Source: Lactuca virosa
Lineage: Eukaryota; Streptophyta; Magnoliopsida; Asterales; Asteraceae
DNA length: 64,000 nucleotides
Direction of reading: 5' to 3'
Assembly: GCA_928212115.1 (NCBI GenBank)
Contig: CAKMRJ010000001.1
Coordinates: 368,116,769 to 368,180,768, forward strand
The notes beneath the pieces are model-generated. The model saw only the letters and a list, made by a program, of their open reading frames with translations, was not told the origin of the DNA and ran no database searches. The position numbers and the translations under genes were made by a program. This document shows, in pieces, positions 11,804-22,097 of this stretch. Within the stretch, counting starts at the first letter, position 1. Each line of letters begins with the position of its first letter.

Positions 11804-13138
11804 TTTCACACTCTCAAGAACGGATCTCTTTGGCTTCTATGGCGATGGTGTGTTTGCTTTGCGCGGGAGTAGAGATGGACGGAATGGCGCCAGGCAATGC
11901 CTAGGGCACGTTATCAGCGTTTAAACTCTGGCCCGCTCTTGGCAAAAGGGAAATTAAAATTAAAATAAATAAATACAAAGACTAAAAAATTACATTTTTG
12001 GTCTCGTGAGACTACAATATTTCTTCAACGTTGTAAGTAGATATTAATCCATGCAATTGCCAATATTTAAGATTTAACTCTCCGTTCTTAGACTAAACTT
12101 GTAATTATCAGTATACCATATTCTTACGGACCGTTTTTGTAGTTACTTTAGGTATAAGTATAAAAGTAAGGGCAAATGGTGCCACAAGAATGTGGTTTCA
12201 TTTGGTGGGCGGTTGGAGTTATTTTGGCTGGCATCCCACTATTTTAGTGGTCCGTTGGAGATGATCTAACTATCTCTTTTTAATGACGTCCACCAAAGGG
12301 ACGAAAAATCGTTATAAATTTTTTTCTATAGCCAACGAGAGTTTAAAAAAAATGGACTCTATTCAAAAAGCATATACAGCCACAAAAACCAAAAAAACAA
12401 TTTTATCTTATTTGACATTAGTTCAGCTACAACATTTATTTAATGTAGTTTCTTATTTATACAATTTTATTGTTTTAGTATTACTATTGAGAAATTAATG
12501 TCAATAGTTCTTATGGTTTCAAAAGCCATCAGCGTTTGTCCATTCAGTCTTCACCGTCCATATGCTATGTTAAATAATCGTAAAATGATGAAATTACCAT
12601 TTTTGTCTTCTTTTTTTTTTTTGCCATGTCTTCCTTTATATTTATTTTCTTACTAAATAAATGAACCCACCTACCCCCACCTCTGAAGTCACTGAGTTAG
12701 AGGCCGTCAACTGCACTATAGATGGAGTGGTTGTCGAAGATGGTGATTGGGAAGGAGAAACGAGAAAGTGATTAATAAGAAAATAAAGAAACATGTATTT
12801 TGCCCCAAACCATACTAATCTTCAAGATGATTAATATTTGTTTTCTCAAATTGTTCCTTTCCCTACATTGTCTCTGATTGACCATTCCATGTTTGTTTAA
12901 CTTGATTCACGTCATACTACCATTGCTATTTTGGGTTCTTGCAAGGATTTTTACTGCAATTTCAATCATATACAATGCCATATTTGCAATCATTCATGCC
13001 TAAAATTCAGGTCTGCATTTACTACTTACTGCCTCAAAAACTAAAATACTCACCAAGCATTTTTCAAAAATAGAAGTTACATTAATACTAGCAAAACTTG
13101 CTACCTAAAAGAGATAGGGAGAGAAGAGAGATGTGCAG
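11804..13138. other. intergenic: RFC3 promoter side and FSD3 3' side
   Basis: The first roughly 100 bp next to 11803 is GC-richer and probably holds the RFC3 5' untranslated leader. Around 12140-12260 a fragment with GTTGGAGATGATCTAA resembles an end of the GGGCATCTCC-type MITE at 7789, but I could not define both ends. The remainder is AT-rich without a gene. The forward frame across 11479-11904 is antisense shadow of RFC3 exon 1. Confidence 0.45.
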
Positions 13139-15212
13139 TTAGGCAACAGGAATCTTGGGTTCTCCTAAATTCACAAAGGCCTGGGCACGAGCCATGCGGC
13201 CCAATACTGCATTCCATGACACAAGATGGTCCATGAAGACATTAGCATACCGGGCTCTGTCATTCTGTTAACACACAAAATAAAATAAAAGGAAAGATTC
13301 AGATACAAATGACCGAGTTAAAAGGGAAACAAATGGCTGCAGGATCAAAAGCATGTTTCAAATGAATATGTATGTACCTTGTAATCCAGATAATAAGCAT
13401 GCTGCAGAAAAGGAGAAACAAAAATTAGAATGAATACTACAACATACCATACAAAATTCCTCTATTTTCTCATCTTTGTGGGATATTTTAAATATCTGAC
13501 TAATTGGTAACGCTTTCATTGAAATACATGTACAATATAATATTGCAGTTATTGGGACAAGTGGAACTTTATTAACAGTCATGTATGTGTGAGAAAAATG
13601 TGTGTGTGTGTGTATGAGAGAGAGAGAGAGAGAGAGAGTTGTTCTTACCTCCCACATATCCAAACTAAGTAGAGGCTGTGCAAGTACAAGAGATTAATCC
13701 ATTAGTATAAAGAGAAAAAGAAAAAGACATTCACAAAAAAAAGTTGAAAAGTAAAAACATGCTTACAATATCACCCCACACAAGAGGGGTTACAGCATTT
13801 GTTGTTGTAGCTATTGCAAGTCGTTGCTCATTCCTCTTTACTGAAATTGGGACCCCACAATAATACAAATCAAAACTGGATGCAACTATAAAGATATAAA
13901 ACAGAATATTACTAACTTATTCAACTAAACAAGAAACCAATTTAAAATGGCAAGAAACATACACACAAGCCAAACCCATCCAGACCCAAATAATGTCAGG
14001 GCACTTTCTATAAACTCTTGTCTGAAATCTGCAAAGGAACCAAAATCCTTTTCAATCTGCTCCATTAGACCCAATATTGGTAAGTTTCCACCTCCTGGTT
14101 GCATGGATTCCCAGAAGAAATCATGATTCCAGACCTACAAAATCCCACAAGAAATCATGATTCCAAACATTTTCCAAAACAAGAATAGACTCATGAGTTG
14201 TTCAAACCTGAGCAGCAACATTGAATTCTGGCAATGGATTTCCACTGTTATATGTCACTCTGATCAATTCATCCATTGTGTATCCATACAATACATCTTT
14301 CTTGGATAGATACTTGTTCAAAATTTCCACATAACCACGGTGATGCTTTCCCCAATGCACCTCAAGAGTCCTCTTGCTCATATATGGCTCTAGAGCATCC
14401 TGCAAAAAGTAGAACATGAAATCGATGGGTAACAAATAGGAAAGACAACAGAGAGGAAAGAGAAAAGATAACAAAGAGAATTACCAATTTATAAGATGGA
14501 GGTTTCAAGCTGTAGTAAGCAGAAATGTTTTTTGGCTTCTTTAAGACATGATCTTTCCTTTTTTGGGGTTTGTCCTGAATGAATCCAGTAAAGATGAACA
14601 GGATAACCAAATGGGGATATATTTAGAGTAATACATAAAGTTAAGCAACTTACGAGTTTATAAGATGGAGATTTCAAGCCGTTGTAAGCAAAAATGTTTA
14701 TTGGTCTCTTTAGGTCATGATGTTTCCTTCTTTGTTCTTCATACTGCCATGAAATGGAAGAATTAAAAAAGTTATTAGACAGGTTTTTTCTATGGATAAT
14801 TTATTTCAAAAGTTGGACAAAATACGATTTACAAAGCTTTCATGAGTATAATATAACTTGGACTTGTAGGAGAATGTGCAGTCCTTTTGATTGTTTGAAG
14901 ATAAAAGCATAATGTCTGTCGAACAGAGGGAGTATAGAAGAAAATCATGAAACCCATATAAACAACTCAATTTGGATCAGATACATGCTTTTAAAAGCTT
15001 CAGGAGATGAAGATGATGTATTAAGATAATTACGGATTCCAAAGACGTTAACCCTTCACTTATATATAGAACTAGAAGAAAAGTAGAGAATACATTAATC
15101 TCACCTCACAAGACAGCTTGCATCTGGTAAACCTGGTAAGTTCGTTGGAATTGACGACAGAGCTAGAGGTTGAGCTCGACAAGCAAAGATAGTTACTACA
15201 GGACCAACTCAT
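13139..15212 (-). CDS. FSD3: plastid iron superoxide dismutase, FSD3 type, with a duplicated exon 2
   Basis: Converts superoxide to peroxide and oxygen in plastids; in Arabidopsis FSD3 is associated with the plastid-encoded RNA polymerase in nucleoids. Exons (minus): 15212-15105, 14743-14654 (2a), 14574-14485 (2b), 14399-14208, 14134-13963, 13840-13767, 13675-13649, 13401-13378, 13264-13139. With one exon 2 the protein is 270 aa, near the usual 263; with both it is 300 aa. Seen: a Ser/Thr-rich transit-peptide-like N-terminus (MSWSCSNYLCLSSSTSSS), then DALEPYMSKRTLEVHWGKHH. Metal ligands, in single-exon numbering: H81 (EVHWG), H134 (VWNHDFFW), D218 and H222 (LDMWEHAYY). FSD3 rather than FSD1/2 is indicated by YGYTMDELI, the absence of an acidic tail, and the end FVNLGEPKIPVA. 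All junctions are GT-AG and in frame. Confidence 0.96.
14485..14743 (-). repeat. FSD3: tandem duplication of FSD3 exon 2
   Basis: Exon 2a (14743-14654) and exon 2b (14574-14485) are both exactly 90 nt and both phase 0 at each end. By hand count they match at about 71 of 90 bases. Their peptides end AYNGLKSPSYKL and AYYSLKPPSYKL and can each join directly to DALEPYM in exon 3. Each has its own acceptor (CAG) and donor (GTAAGT / GTAATT). The intron between them is 79 nt and the one after 2b is 85 nt, consistent with duplication of an exon-plus-intron unit. Confidence 0.9.
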
Positions 15213-15726
15213 ATCTACTAAACGCCCCTTTCTTGCAACTCAAAAGAACGATAATTAGCAGCGAAGTAGGTATTAAAAACTCAGTTCACCTGTATAGAAA
15301 TAGATAGAAAATAATATCACGTTATCTCTCCGAGGCATTTTCACAAACAGGTGCCTGCTAATATCGAAATAAGGAGCAAACCTACATAGCTTGTATATGC
15401 TCTCCTCATACCTGTTATCCTACGGTTATCGTCCTTGTGAGCTCGTTCGTTATTGTTGTTGTTTATGACCTTTTCAGCAAATCGTAGCCTCTGTCGGAGT
15501 TAGGGCACTGTCTTTCATAACTTATCCGTCGACCAAGAAGCTTCATATACTCGTTAGTCGTTACTAATTTCGTTCTTTTTTTACACGACTTTAATTAAGT
15601 GTATGTTTAACTAAGTGGATGTTTGGGAGTATTTTTTAAAAGAGAAATTAAATCTCCTTCTAATTTTTGTTCATACCATATTCAAACTCATTTATTTACA
15701 TGTGTTATATTAATATACTAAAATAT
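15213..15726. other. upstream region of FSD3, no gene seen
   Basis: Probable promoter and 5' leader of FSD3 near 15213-15550, turning AT-rich after about 15580. No regulatory motif that I would assign with confidence. Confidence 0.4.
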
Positions 15727-15728
15727 TA

Positions 15729-15914
15729 CTCTCTCCGTCCTAAAATTATTGTCCACCTTACTATTTTAGTTTGTCCCAAAATTATTGTCCACTATCAAAA
15801 ATAGATATACACTTTTACCATATTACCCCTAACATTTAATAAAGTAACTTGATGATTGTTTTTCTTAATCTATGTGTTTTTTGTCTGTGGACAATAATTT
15901 TAGGACGGGGGGAG
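15729..15914. mobile_element. Stowaway-like MITE (Tc1/mariner type), 186 bp
   Basis: Starts CTCTCTCCGTCCTAAAATTA and ends with the near reverse complement TAATTTTAGGACGGGGGGAG, with TA on both sides (15727-15728 and 15915-15916). The CTCCNTCCGTCC end and TA target duplication are the hallmarks of plant Stowaway elements. No coding capacity. Confidence 0.9.
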
Positions 15915-16067
15915 TATTAAATTTCATTTTGTTAAATGTTACACATGTCACTATTTAATTAGGTACGAGGATTTGTAGGAAAAAAACTAAAAGGATATTT
16001 AATTTCTCTTTTTAAAATGACTTATTAATTAGTTTATTGGTTTTCTAAAAAGTAATAAGTTTAAAAG

Positions 16068-16310
16068 TCTAGTTTATAGAACGTAACTGCAAAACAGTTT
16101 TAATCAAACACCTCTTTGATTAATTGGAAAATAACTCAAAACCAATATTGGATACAATCTGTATTCTACGATCCTATACTCGATCTAGACATGCATTTAT
16201 AAGTTCTAATTACCAACTTATATTAGAATACAATTAGGAAACTATGACCAACTTGCCATAATCTCAAGTTTACTTGGTCTCAAAGTCCTACTCGACTTAA
16301 GATTCCAACA
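16068..16310 (-). repeat. left LTR (3' LTR) of the gag-only copia element
   Basis: 243 bp. It differs from the right copy by only a handful of substitutions seen by eye (for example ACGTAACTGC/ACGTAATTGC, GGATACAATC/GGATGCAATC). Confidence 0.9.
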
Positions 16311-16329
16311 ATCACCCCCGAATCTCTAA

Positions 16330-17331
16330 GTCCTTCTAGAGAATTCTTCAACCCTGATCTGTATTTAAAATACGGGCTCGTCGTTGTCGTCACATTCCGA
16401 AAAATCACCTTCTTGTAATTTTTGGAGTCGTTCCGGACATTCAGAGGCAAAGTGACCCGATTTGTCACACCAAAAACAAATCACCTTAGATCGGTCTTTT
16501 TCCTTATTTTTCTGATTTTTGTCACAAGAACAATTACATTTTTTGCAATTGTTGGAATTGGGTTAAGTTAAATCGGAATTGGACTTGTGGTGATTTGGCC
16601 GATGACCACTTTGAGAAACCTTATTATTCCCTTTGGGCCCGCCTGATCCGCCTGACCCAGATAACCCATCGGATCCATGATTACCAGTCGACACCCTTTT
16701 TCCCTTTGTCGATCTTTCCTTTGCTCCACCAGACAAGCCATCGCCACCAACTGAACCAGTGCCGCCACTGCTCGATGACCACAAAACCTTTGGTTCTTTT
16801 CCTCCGTCATCACCCTCCTCTCTAATCCTTTCTTCATAAGCTTTAAGCCTTCCCACAACATCTTCAAATCCAACCGATTTGAGATCCAAGACTTGTTCCA
16901 AAGAAGCAAGATGCCGATTTTGAGGCTAATCCGGACAATCTCCCCGCAAAATTGTCAATCGATTCCGAGTCGGACATCTTTAATCGGTCGAATTCTGCCA
17001 TCAAGGTTTGTAACCTAGCCTCCTTCACGCGGTCAGCACCCACGTGCCTGGCTTTGATTGCGTCCCACAACACCTTTGAGGACTCCACATCTCCGATTTG
17101 CATAATCAAAGTCTCCGGGATCGCTTGATACAACAGCCCCATCGCCAGGTAATCTTTCTCTTCATTCTTCTATGTTCCCGAATCAGTTACAATCCATGCT
17201 TTGTGAATTCTTAGAACAACCTTCATCCTCATAGCCCAAACTGTGTAATTTGTAGCTGTCAACATCGGACAGTGAACGGAGGTTGCTCTAATTTCCTTTG
17301 ATGGTGTTGAATTCGAGGACTCAACCGACAT
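16330..17331 (-). pseudogene. copia-type Gag (DUF4219 + UBN2 + CCHC knuckle), disrupted
   Basis: Starts at ATG 17331 (MSVESSNSTPSKEIR). The N-terminal block TATNYTVWAMRMKVVL is the DUF4219 signature. A TAG at 17172-17170 breaks the frame, after which DYLAMGLLYQAIPETL and the UBN2 core (SSKVLWDAIKARH, ARLQTLMAEFDRLKMSDSES) are clear. Near 16900-16930 sequence is missing and the frame shifts (after LASKSAS). The later part reads LEQVLDLKSVGFEDVVGRLK, then a Gly/Ser-rich linker, then a CX2CX4HX4C zinc knuckle (CFWCDKSGHFASEC) near 16440-16480 in another frame. Gag binds and packages element RNA; this copy cannot make the intact protein. Confidence 0.85.
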
Positions 17332-17809
17332 GGTGATTACTCAAATCAGAAAAGATGAACCCAAAATCGATGAATCTACTGTTCACGATTTACTGCTCAC
17401 ACTTTACTGTTCACGATTTACGATTCTATCGATTAAGGTAAGAAAAGAGACGTAATCGACCAGATGCTTCTGTTGACAGAACCAATCACCAAAAAATAAA
17501 TTGATTGTTGATTAACTTTGATTGGAACTTGCGATCACAGACAAATCAATTACGATACCAATTCAGATCAACAATTACGATCACAGACAAAGAACGATTT
17601 CTGATTAAAAACGTGAATGACTGACTCAGTTCACGATGACTGATCAGGTGTATTACAAAAAAAAATCAAATCGATAAAAACCTTTAACAATTACTATTCT
17701 ATCGATTACCAATTCCAAACGAGAATCACAGAAACCAATTTTCGATCACCACTACTTAGGATAACTTGTCTTTCTTTCTGTCGCAAGATGTTGTAGCTCT
17801 GATACCAAT

Positions 17810-18052
17810 TCTAGTTTATAAAACGTAATTGCAAAACAGTTTTAATCAAACACCTCTTTGATTAATTGGAAAATAACTCAAAACCAATATTGGATGCAAT
17901 CTGTTTTCTACGATCCTATACTCGATCTAGACATGTATTTATAGGTTCTAATTACCAACTTGAATTAGAATACAATTAGGAAACTATGACCAACTTGCCA
18001 TAATCCCAAGTTTACTTGGTCTCTAAGTCCTACTCAACTTAGGATTCCAACA
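17810..18052 (-). repeat. right LTR (5' LTR) of the gag-only copia element
   Basis: 243 bp copy paired with 16068-16310, with the tRNA primer-binding site directly to its left on the plus-strand map. Confidence 0.9.
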
Positions 18053-18057
18053 AAAAG

Positions 18058-18473
18058 GCATTTGTCAAACTCTAATGTGTTGTTTGTTTTTCCGAAACGA
18101 AAATTTATGAAGTCTGCGGACCACCTCTGCAACCCTCTACAGCAGAAGAGGTGGACCAAATGGTTGCGACATGTAATAAGATGTTTGTGAGAGATGTAAA
18201 GATCAATTAAATACTATAAAATATCAAATTATAAGTATATAATAATAGTACCCATAAGTCCTGAGTCTCCCCCACTATGTCGTAAGTTAGAGGTTCCTAG
18301 GGCGGAAAAATCCTCGAGTGTAGATGTCGTTGAGTTAGCCATCTCCGGACATAGAAGTCTCTAAGAGAAGCTTCTGAGTATAGAAACCAATGCAACCACT
18401 CCAGAAGTCCTCAAGCGTTTAGATTGTCAACCACCGTATTCGAGTTCGATTGTGCGTTGGTCGAACCATAATA
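18058..18473. other. probable interior of a degraded LTR element
   Basis: No coding signal. If the later insertions at 16068-18052 and 18474-29283 are removed, this stretch joins directly to 29289 and continues into a tRNA primer-binding-site-like sequence and LTR at about 29734-29750. It is therefore probably part of the leader or interior of that minus-strand element. Confidence 0.4.
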
Positions 18474-18786
18474 TGAAACGTCCCAAAAATACAAACCAAA
18501 AATTTCATTTTTAAAACATTATCAAAACCATCATTTCATCACCATAGTATAAAAATCATAAACAATGTTTTAAAAAATCTCATAAGATCTATCACATGTC
18601 AAATATCATAACAAAATATCAGAGTAAAACTCCCAGGCTGAAGACTGTGGTGTGTGTCATGCGATCATCCCGAGCCCTTCCCTTTGCTAGTGGAAGTACC
18701 TGAAACCAAAACTGAAAACTGTAAGCACAAAGCTTAGTGAGCTCCCCCAAACTACCACATACCATACAATAACATATAAAGCAACT

Positions 18787-18991
18787 ACTGGGCCTTGCCC
18801 ACTGCATCGGACCGAAGTCCGGAATAACTTGGGCCTCGCCCACTGCATCAGACCGAAGTCCGGAATAACTTGGGCCTCGCCCACTGCATCGGACCGAAGT
18901 CAAAAAATAACTTGGGCCTCGCCCACTGCATCGGACCGAAGTCCGGAATAACTTGGGCCTCGCCCACTGCATCAGACCGAAGTCCGGAATA
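18787..18991. repeat. five tandem 41 bp units in the outer LTR
   Basis: Each unit reads CTTGGGCCTCGCCCACTGCA, then TCRGACCGAAGTCCGGAATAA. The third carries a CAAAAA change in place of CCGGAA. Further dispersed GGACCGAAGTCCGG copies occur near 19061-19080 and 19160-19178. The half GGACCGAAGTCC is itself an inverted repeat. Confidence 0.9.
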
Positions 18992-19459
18992 AACTGAACA
19001 TAACATAAACATAAACATAAACATATAACATAATCACATATACTGCATCAGGCTTACCCGGCATCGGACCGAAGTCCGGAGCATATAACACATAACATAC
19101 ACATGCATGAATCACAAAGACATCAAGCATTCATAACTACTTCTCGGGACCACCCCGGCATCGGACCGAAGTCCGGAAACATATAGACTGCATCGGGCTA
19201 ACCCCGGTATACTACCAATATATAAATGGGCCGGCATTGGTGCCTTAGACCCGTTCCTACTGGAGGAAAACTCACCTCGCGTAACTGACTGCTGAAATAC
19301 TGAGCGGAAAATATCTGGTTGCTGCTCCGACGATTCTCCGGCTATAAATTCCACAATGACACTTAGTCAGAAACTATTAGCTATCTATAGGGTAAAATGA
19401 CCCTTTTACCCCTGACCAAAGTCCACATCATGGTCAAAATCAACTTCCTAGTTGACCGG

Positions 19460-19907
19460 ACTCGCCGAGTTGGCTCGACAACTCGCCGAGTCCCAATCCT
19501 CTCATCTACCCCCAACCCGACTCTACTCGTCGAGTCTAGCAAGAACTCGACGAGTTCTCTTTCAATCATAGCATCAAGACAATCTTCATCTGACTCGCCG
19601 AGTTCTTTCTGAACTCGTCGAGTTTATCTTCATCTTATTAACGTGTCTGGTCTGTGACTCACCGAGTTGTATGAACAGCTCGTCGAGTCCGTCTTCATGA
19701 GTTGGGAGATGGCCTTGGACTCGCCGAGTACGTTCCTGCACTCGCCGAGTCCCATGGTTTCCAGATCCAAGGCTATGTCTATTTCACTGAGTCCTTTCCC
19801 TGGACTCATCCAAATCCCTTTTGAACTAAAATGGGCTCCTCTGAGTCATAACAGTTTTGGGAACCAACTCACGACTCGCCGAGTCCCAAGAACGACTCGT
19901 CGAGTCC
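19460..19907. repeat. array of twelve ACTCGNCGAGT-type near-palindromes
   Basis: By hand count about 12 copies of the 11-mer ACTCG(C/T/A)CGAGT or one-mismatch variants within 450 bp, in irregular pairs 10-40 bp apart. The motif is symmetric around its central base. Confidence 0.9.
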
Positions 19908-20375
19908 ATGCATATCCAAGTCTAATAATTCGATTTCTGATGTGCAAAACTCTTCTAGAAGGTAGATCTAGGCTCCTAAGATCGGTATAGCACGTAAAGC
20001 CACGAACTTTACGTTCATATATGGGACTTTTATGCTCAAAGGACCAAAAATGGGGTTTATTTCATTCTTGGGGGTTCTCATGGCCATAAAGATGGCACCT
20101 TTATGCCATGAGGACCCTCCAAGGTTCCAGATCTGAGTGTAAATCGACTTGGGACGTCCAAGTCCCAAGGATCAAGCTTCTTGGACCCAAAACTTCATAA
20201 AAATGGCAACAAGAAGATCTAAAAAAGTACAAGTCAAGTTTGAAGCTTGATTACCAGAAAGTGAAGAGAATCTGATGTTGTTCTTGGATCTACTCTTTCT
20301 CCCTTGAATCTTCTACCTTCCAACTCTTTCCCTAGCTTCAAAATACACCAAACAACTCTCAAAACCACCAAAGAA

Positions 20376-22080
20376 TGTAACAACGTATATTTCCAAAACA
20401 ATTTTTCATTTTTAAATCGTACTTTTAATCATAAAACAATATTAAAACATAATGTATCCAATGTCATCATCACAAAACAATTCCCAGAATCTCAACATAA
20501 TCTCAATGAGTGTGTACCGATCATGCCGGCGCCTTCTTGCGATCCTCACTGGTACCTGAAACACATAACACAACAACTGTAAGCATAAATGCTTAGTGAG
20601 TTTCCCAAAATACCACATACAACACATACGCCACTCGAGGCTACAGTGCGACCCTCCGGTCGATGTGTCTCAACGGAACCCTCCAGTCCCGTAGCTCGTT
20701 GGACCCTTCGGTCCGGTCTTAGCTCGTTGGACCCTTCGGTCCGGTCTGTATCATTGGACCCTTCGGTCCGGTCTATATCGTTGGACCCTTCGGTCCGGTC
20801 TATATCGTTGGACCCTCCGGTCCGGTCTATACAACACATAGCATACATATATCACAATGCACATAATCTCATACATACACATAGCACACAAGACCCTCCG
20901 GTCTACACATAGATACCACTCTAGGTAATGTATAGTGAGAAGACTCACCTCGGATATCTCGAATGATCTCTCACACGAATATACTGATCTAGCCCCCGCC
21001 TAATCACATACACAATATCCTCAAATAAATAATGGCTCTCAAAGGCTAGATTAAATCCCCTTCTACAATCCCTCAGAAGGGTAAAAGATCATTTTACCCC
21101 TCCTTGACCCAAAAGTCCAAATGTTGACCAAAATCCTAAAAGTCAACGAAAGTCAACGGTCAGACTTTGACCCAACTCGTCGAGTGCACATGGGCGACTC
21201 GGCGAGTCCACGCGGGTCCCCTGAATCCTTCTAAGCCTCACTTGGCACGTCGAGTCCCTCCTCTACTCGCCGGGTTACTCTGCAACGAATCGCGGGGCAA
21301 CCCCGACTCGACTCAGCGAGTTGCTCCCATAACAACTCTCAAATGACCTTCTGAGGTCAGATCTTCTTCTCTAAACTATAGATCTGACTTCTCCACGACC
21401 AATAACCACGTAAAGGTCGAAACTTGACTCACATGCAAAGCACCCAAGGCTTTCCTTGGTGAAATAGCTTCTAAAATGGCAACCTAGTCTCCTTTCCTCC
21501 ATAAACCAACATAAAACAGAATGGGGAAGGCTCTCTGGACCTCTATGGGTCCAGATCCGAGGTTTAACACAGCAACGGACCATAAACTCAACTTTTCAAG
21601 CCCTAAAAGGTTATAGAAAACCCTAGATCATAGATCTTAACCCAAAACAGGAAGGAAGTTCGATTTGATACCTCAATAGTGTAGATCTGAACTTGAAAAC
21701 CCTGGATCCACAGCTCCCTTGACCTCCTCCTGCTGGAAACAACTTCTCCTTTGCTAAATCACACCAAAACCGATCAATATGGCCTTATCACTCTCTCAAC
21801 TTGCTCAAGCTCTCAAGGGGCACTCTCTCAGGACAGGTAGCCGCACAAGAGGGCTATAGCCTATAAGGCCCTTTAAATAGGGCTCAGGCCCGGGGATTTA
21901 GGGTTTCAACCTACAGCGTGGACTCGTCGAGTCCCCCCTTTCCGACTCGTCGAGTCCGCTCATTAATCCAGTCAGCAAACGCGATCCTACTCGACGAGTC
22001 CAAGCGTCGACTCGTCGAGTCCCTCTCTTTTACAAAAGAAAACATGATCAAACATAATACCTGGAAATCCGGATGTTACA
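20376..22080 (-). repeat. left (3') LTR of the gypsy element
   Basis: 1705 bp, TG...CA ends on both strands. Contains five 27-28 bp units around GGACCCTTCGGTCCGGTC (about 20690-20830) and about nine ACTCGNCGAGT-type motifs. Confidence 0.95.
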
Positions 22081-22095
22081 ATTCTCCCCCACTAG
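22081..22095 (-). promoter_or_regulatory. polypurine tract
   Basis: On the element strand AGTGGGGGAGAAT lies directly against the 3' LTR. It is the RNase H-resistant primer for plus-strand synthesis. Confidence 0.85.
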
Positions 22096-22097
22096 AA

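Larger units (their letters stand above)
16068..18052 (-). mobile_element. small gag-only Ty1/copia-derived LTR element (TR-GAG-like), 1985 bp
   Basis: Two 243 bp LTRs (16068-16310 and 17810-18052) flank about 1.5 kb. A 5 bp duplication AAAAG lies outside (16063-16067, 18053-18057). On the minus strand the LTR starts TGTTGGAATC and ends ACTAGA rather than in CA. Beside the right LTR lies the primer-binding site (plus strand TAGCTCTGATACCA, 17794-17807, complementary to initiator Met tRNA). Beside the left LTR is the polypurine tract (plus strand ATCACCCCCG). The interior encodes only a broken Gag; there is no protease, integrase or RT. This is the layout described for TR-GAG elements in plants. 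Confidence 0.9.

Noticed and set aside
11479..11904. 141-codon plus-strand frame over the RFC3 start
   Set aside because: It is the antisense shadow of RFC3 exons 1-2, which have a complete, conserved, spliced reading on the other strand.
18787..18991. CRISPR-like array
   Set aside because: Repeats are head-to-tail 41 bp units without spacers, inside a plant LTR.
20546..20948. Repetitive minus-strand frames with DRTEGSND/RPDRRVQR units
   Set aside because: They are translations of the 27 bp LTR tandem units and change frame between copies.
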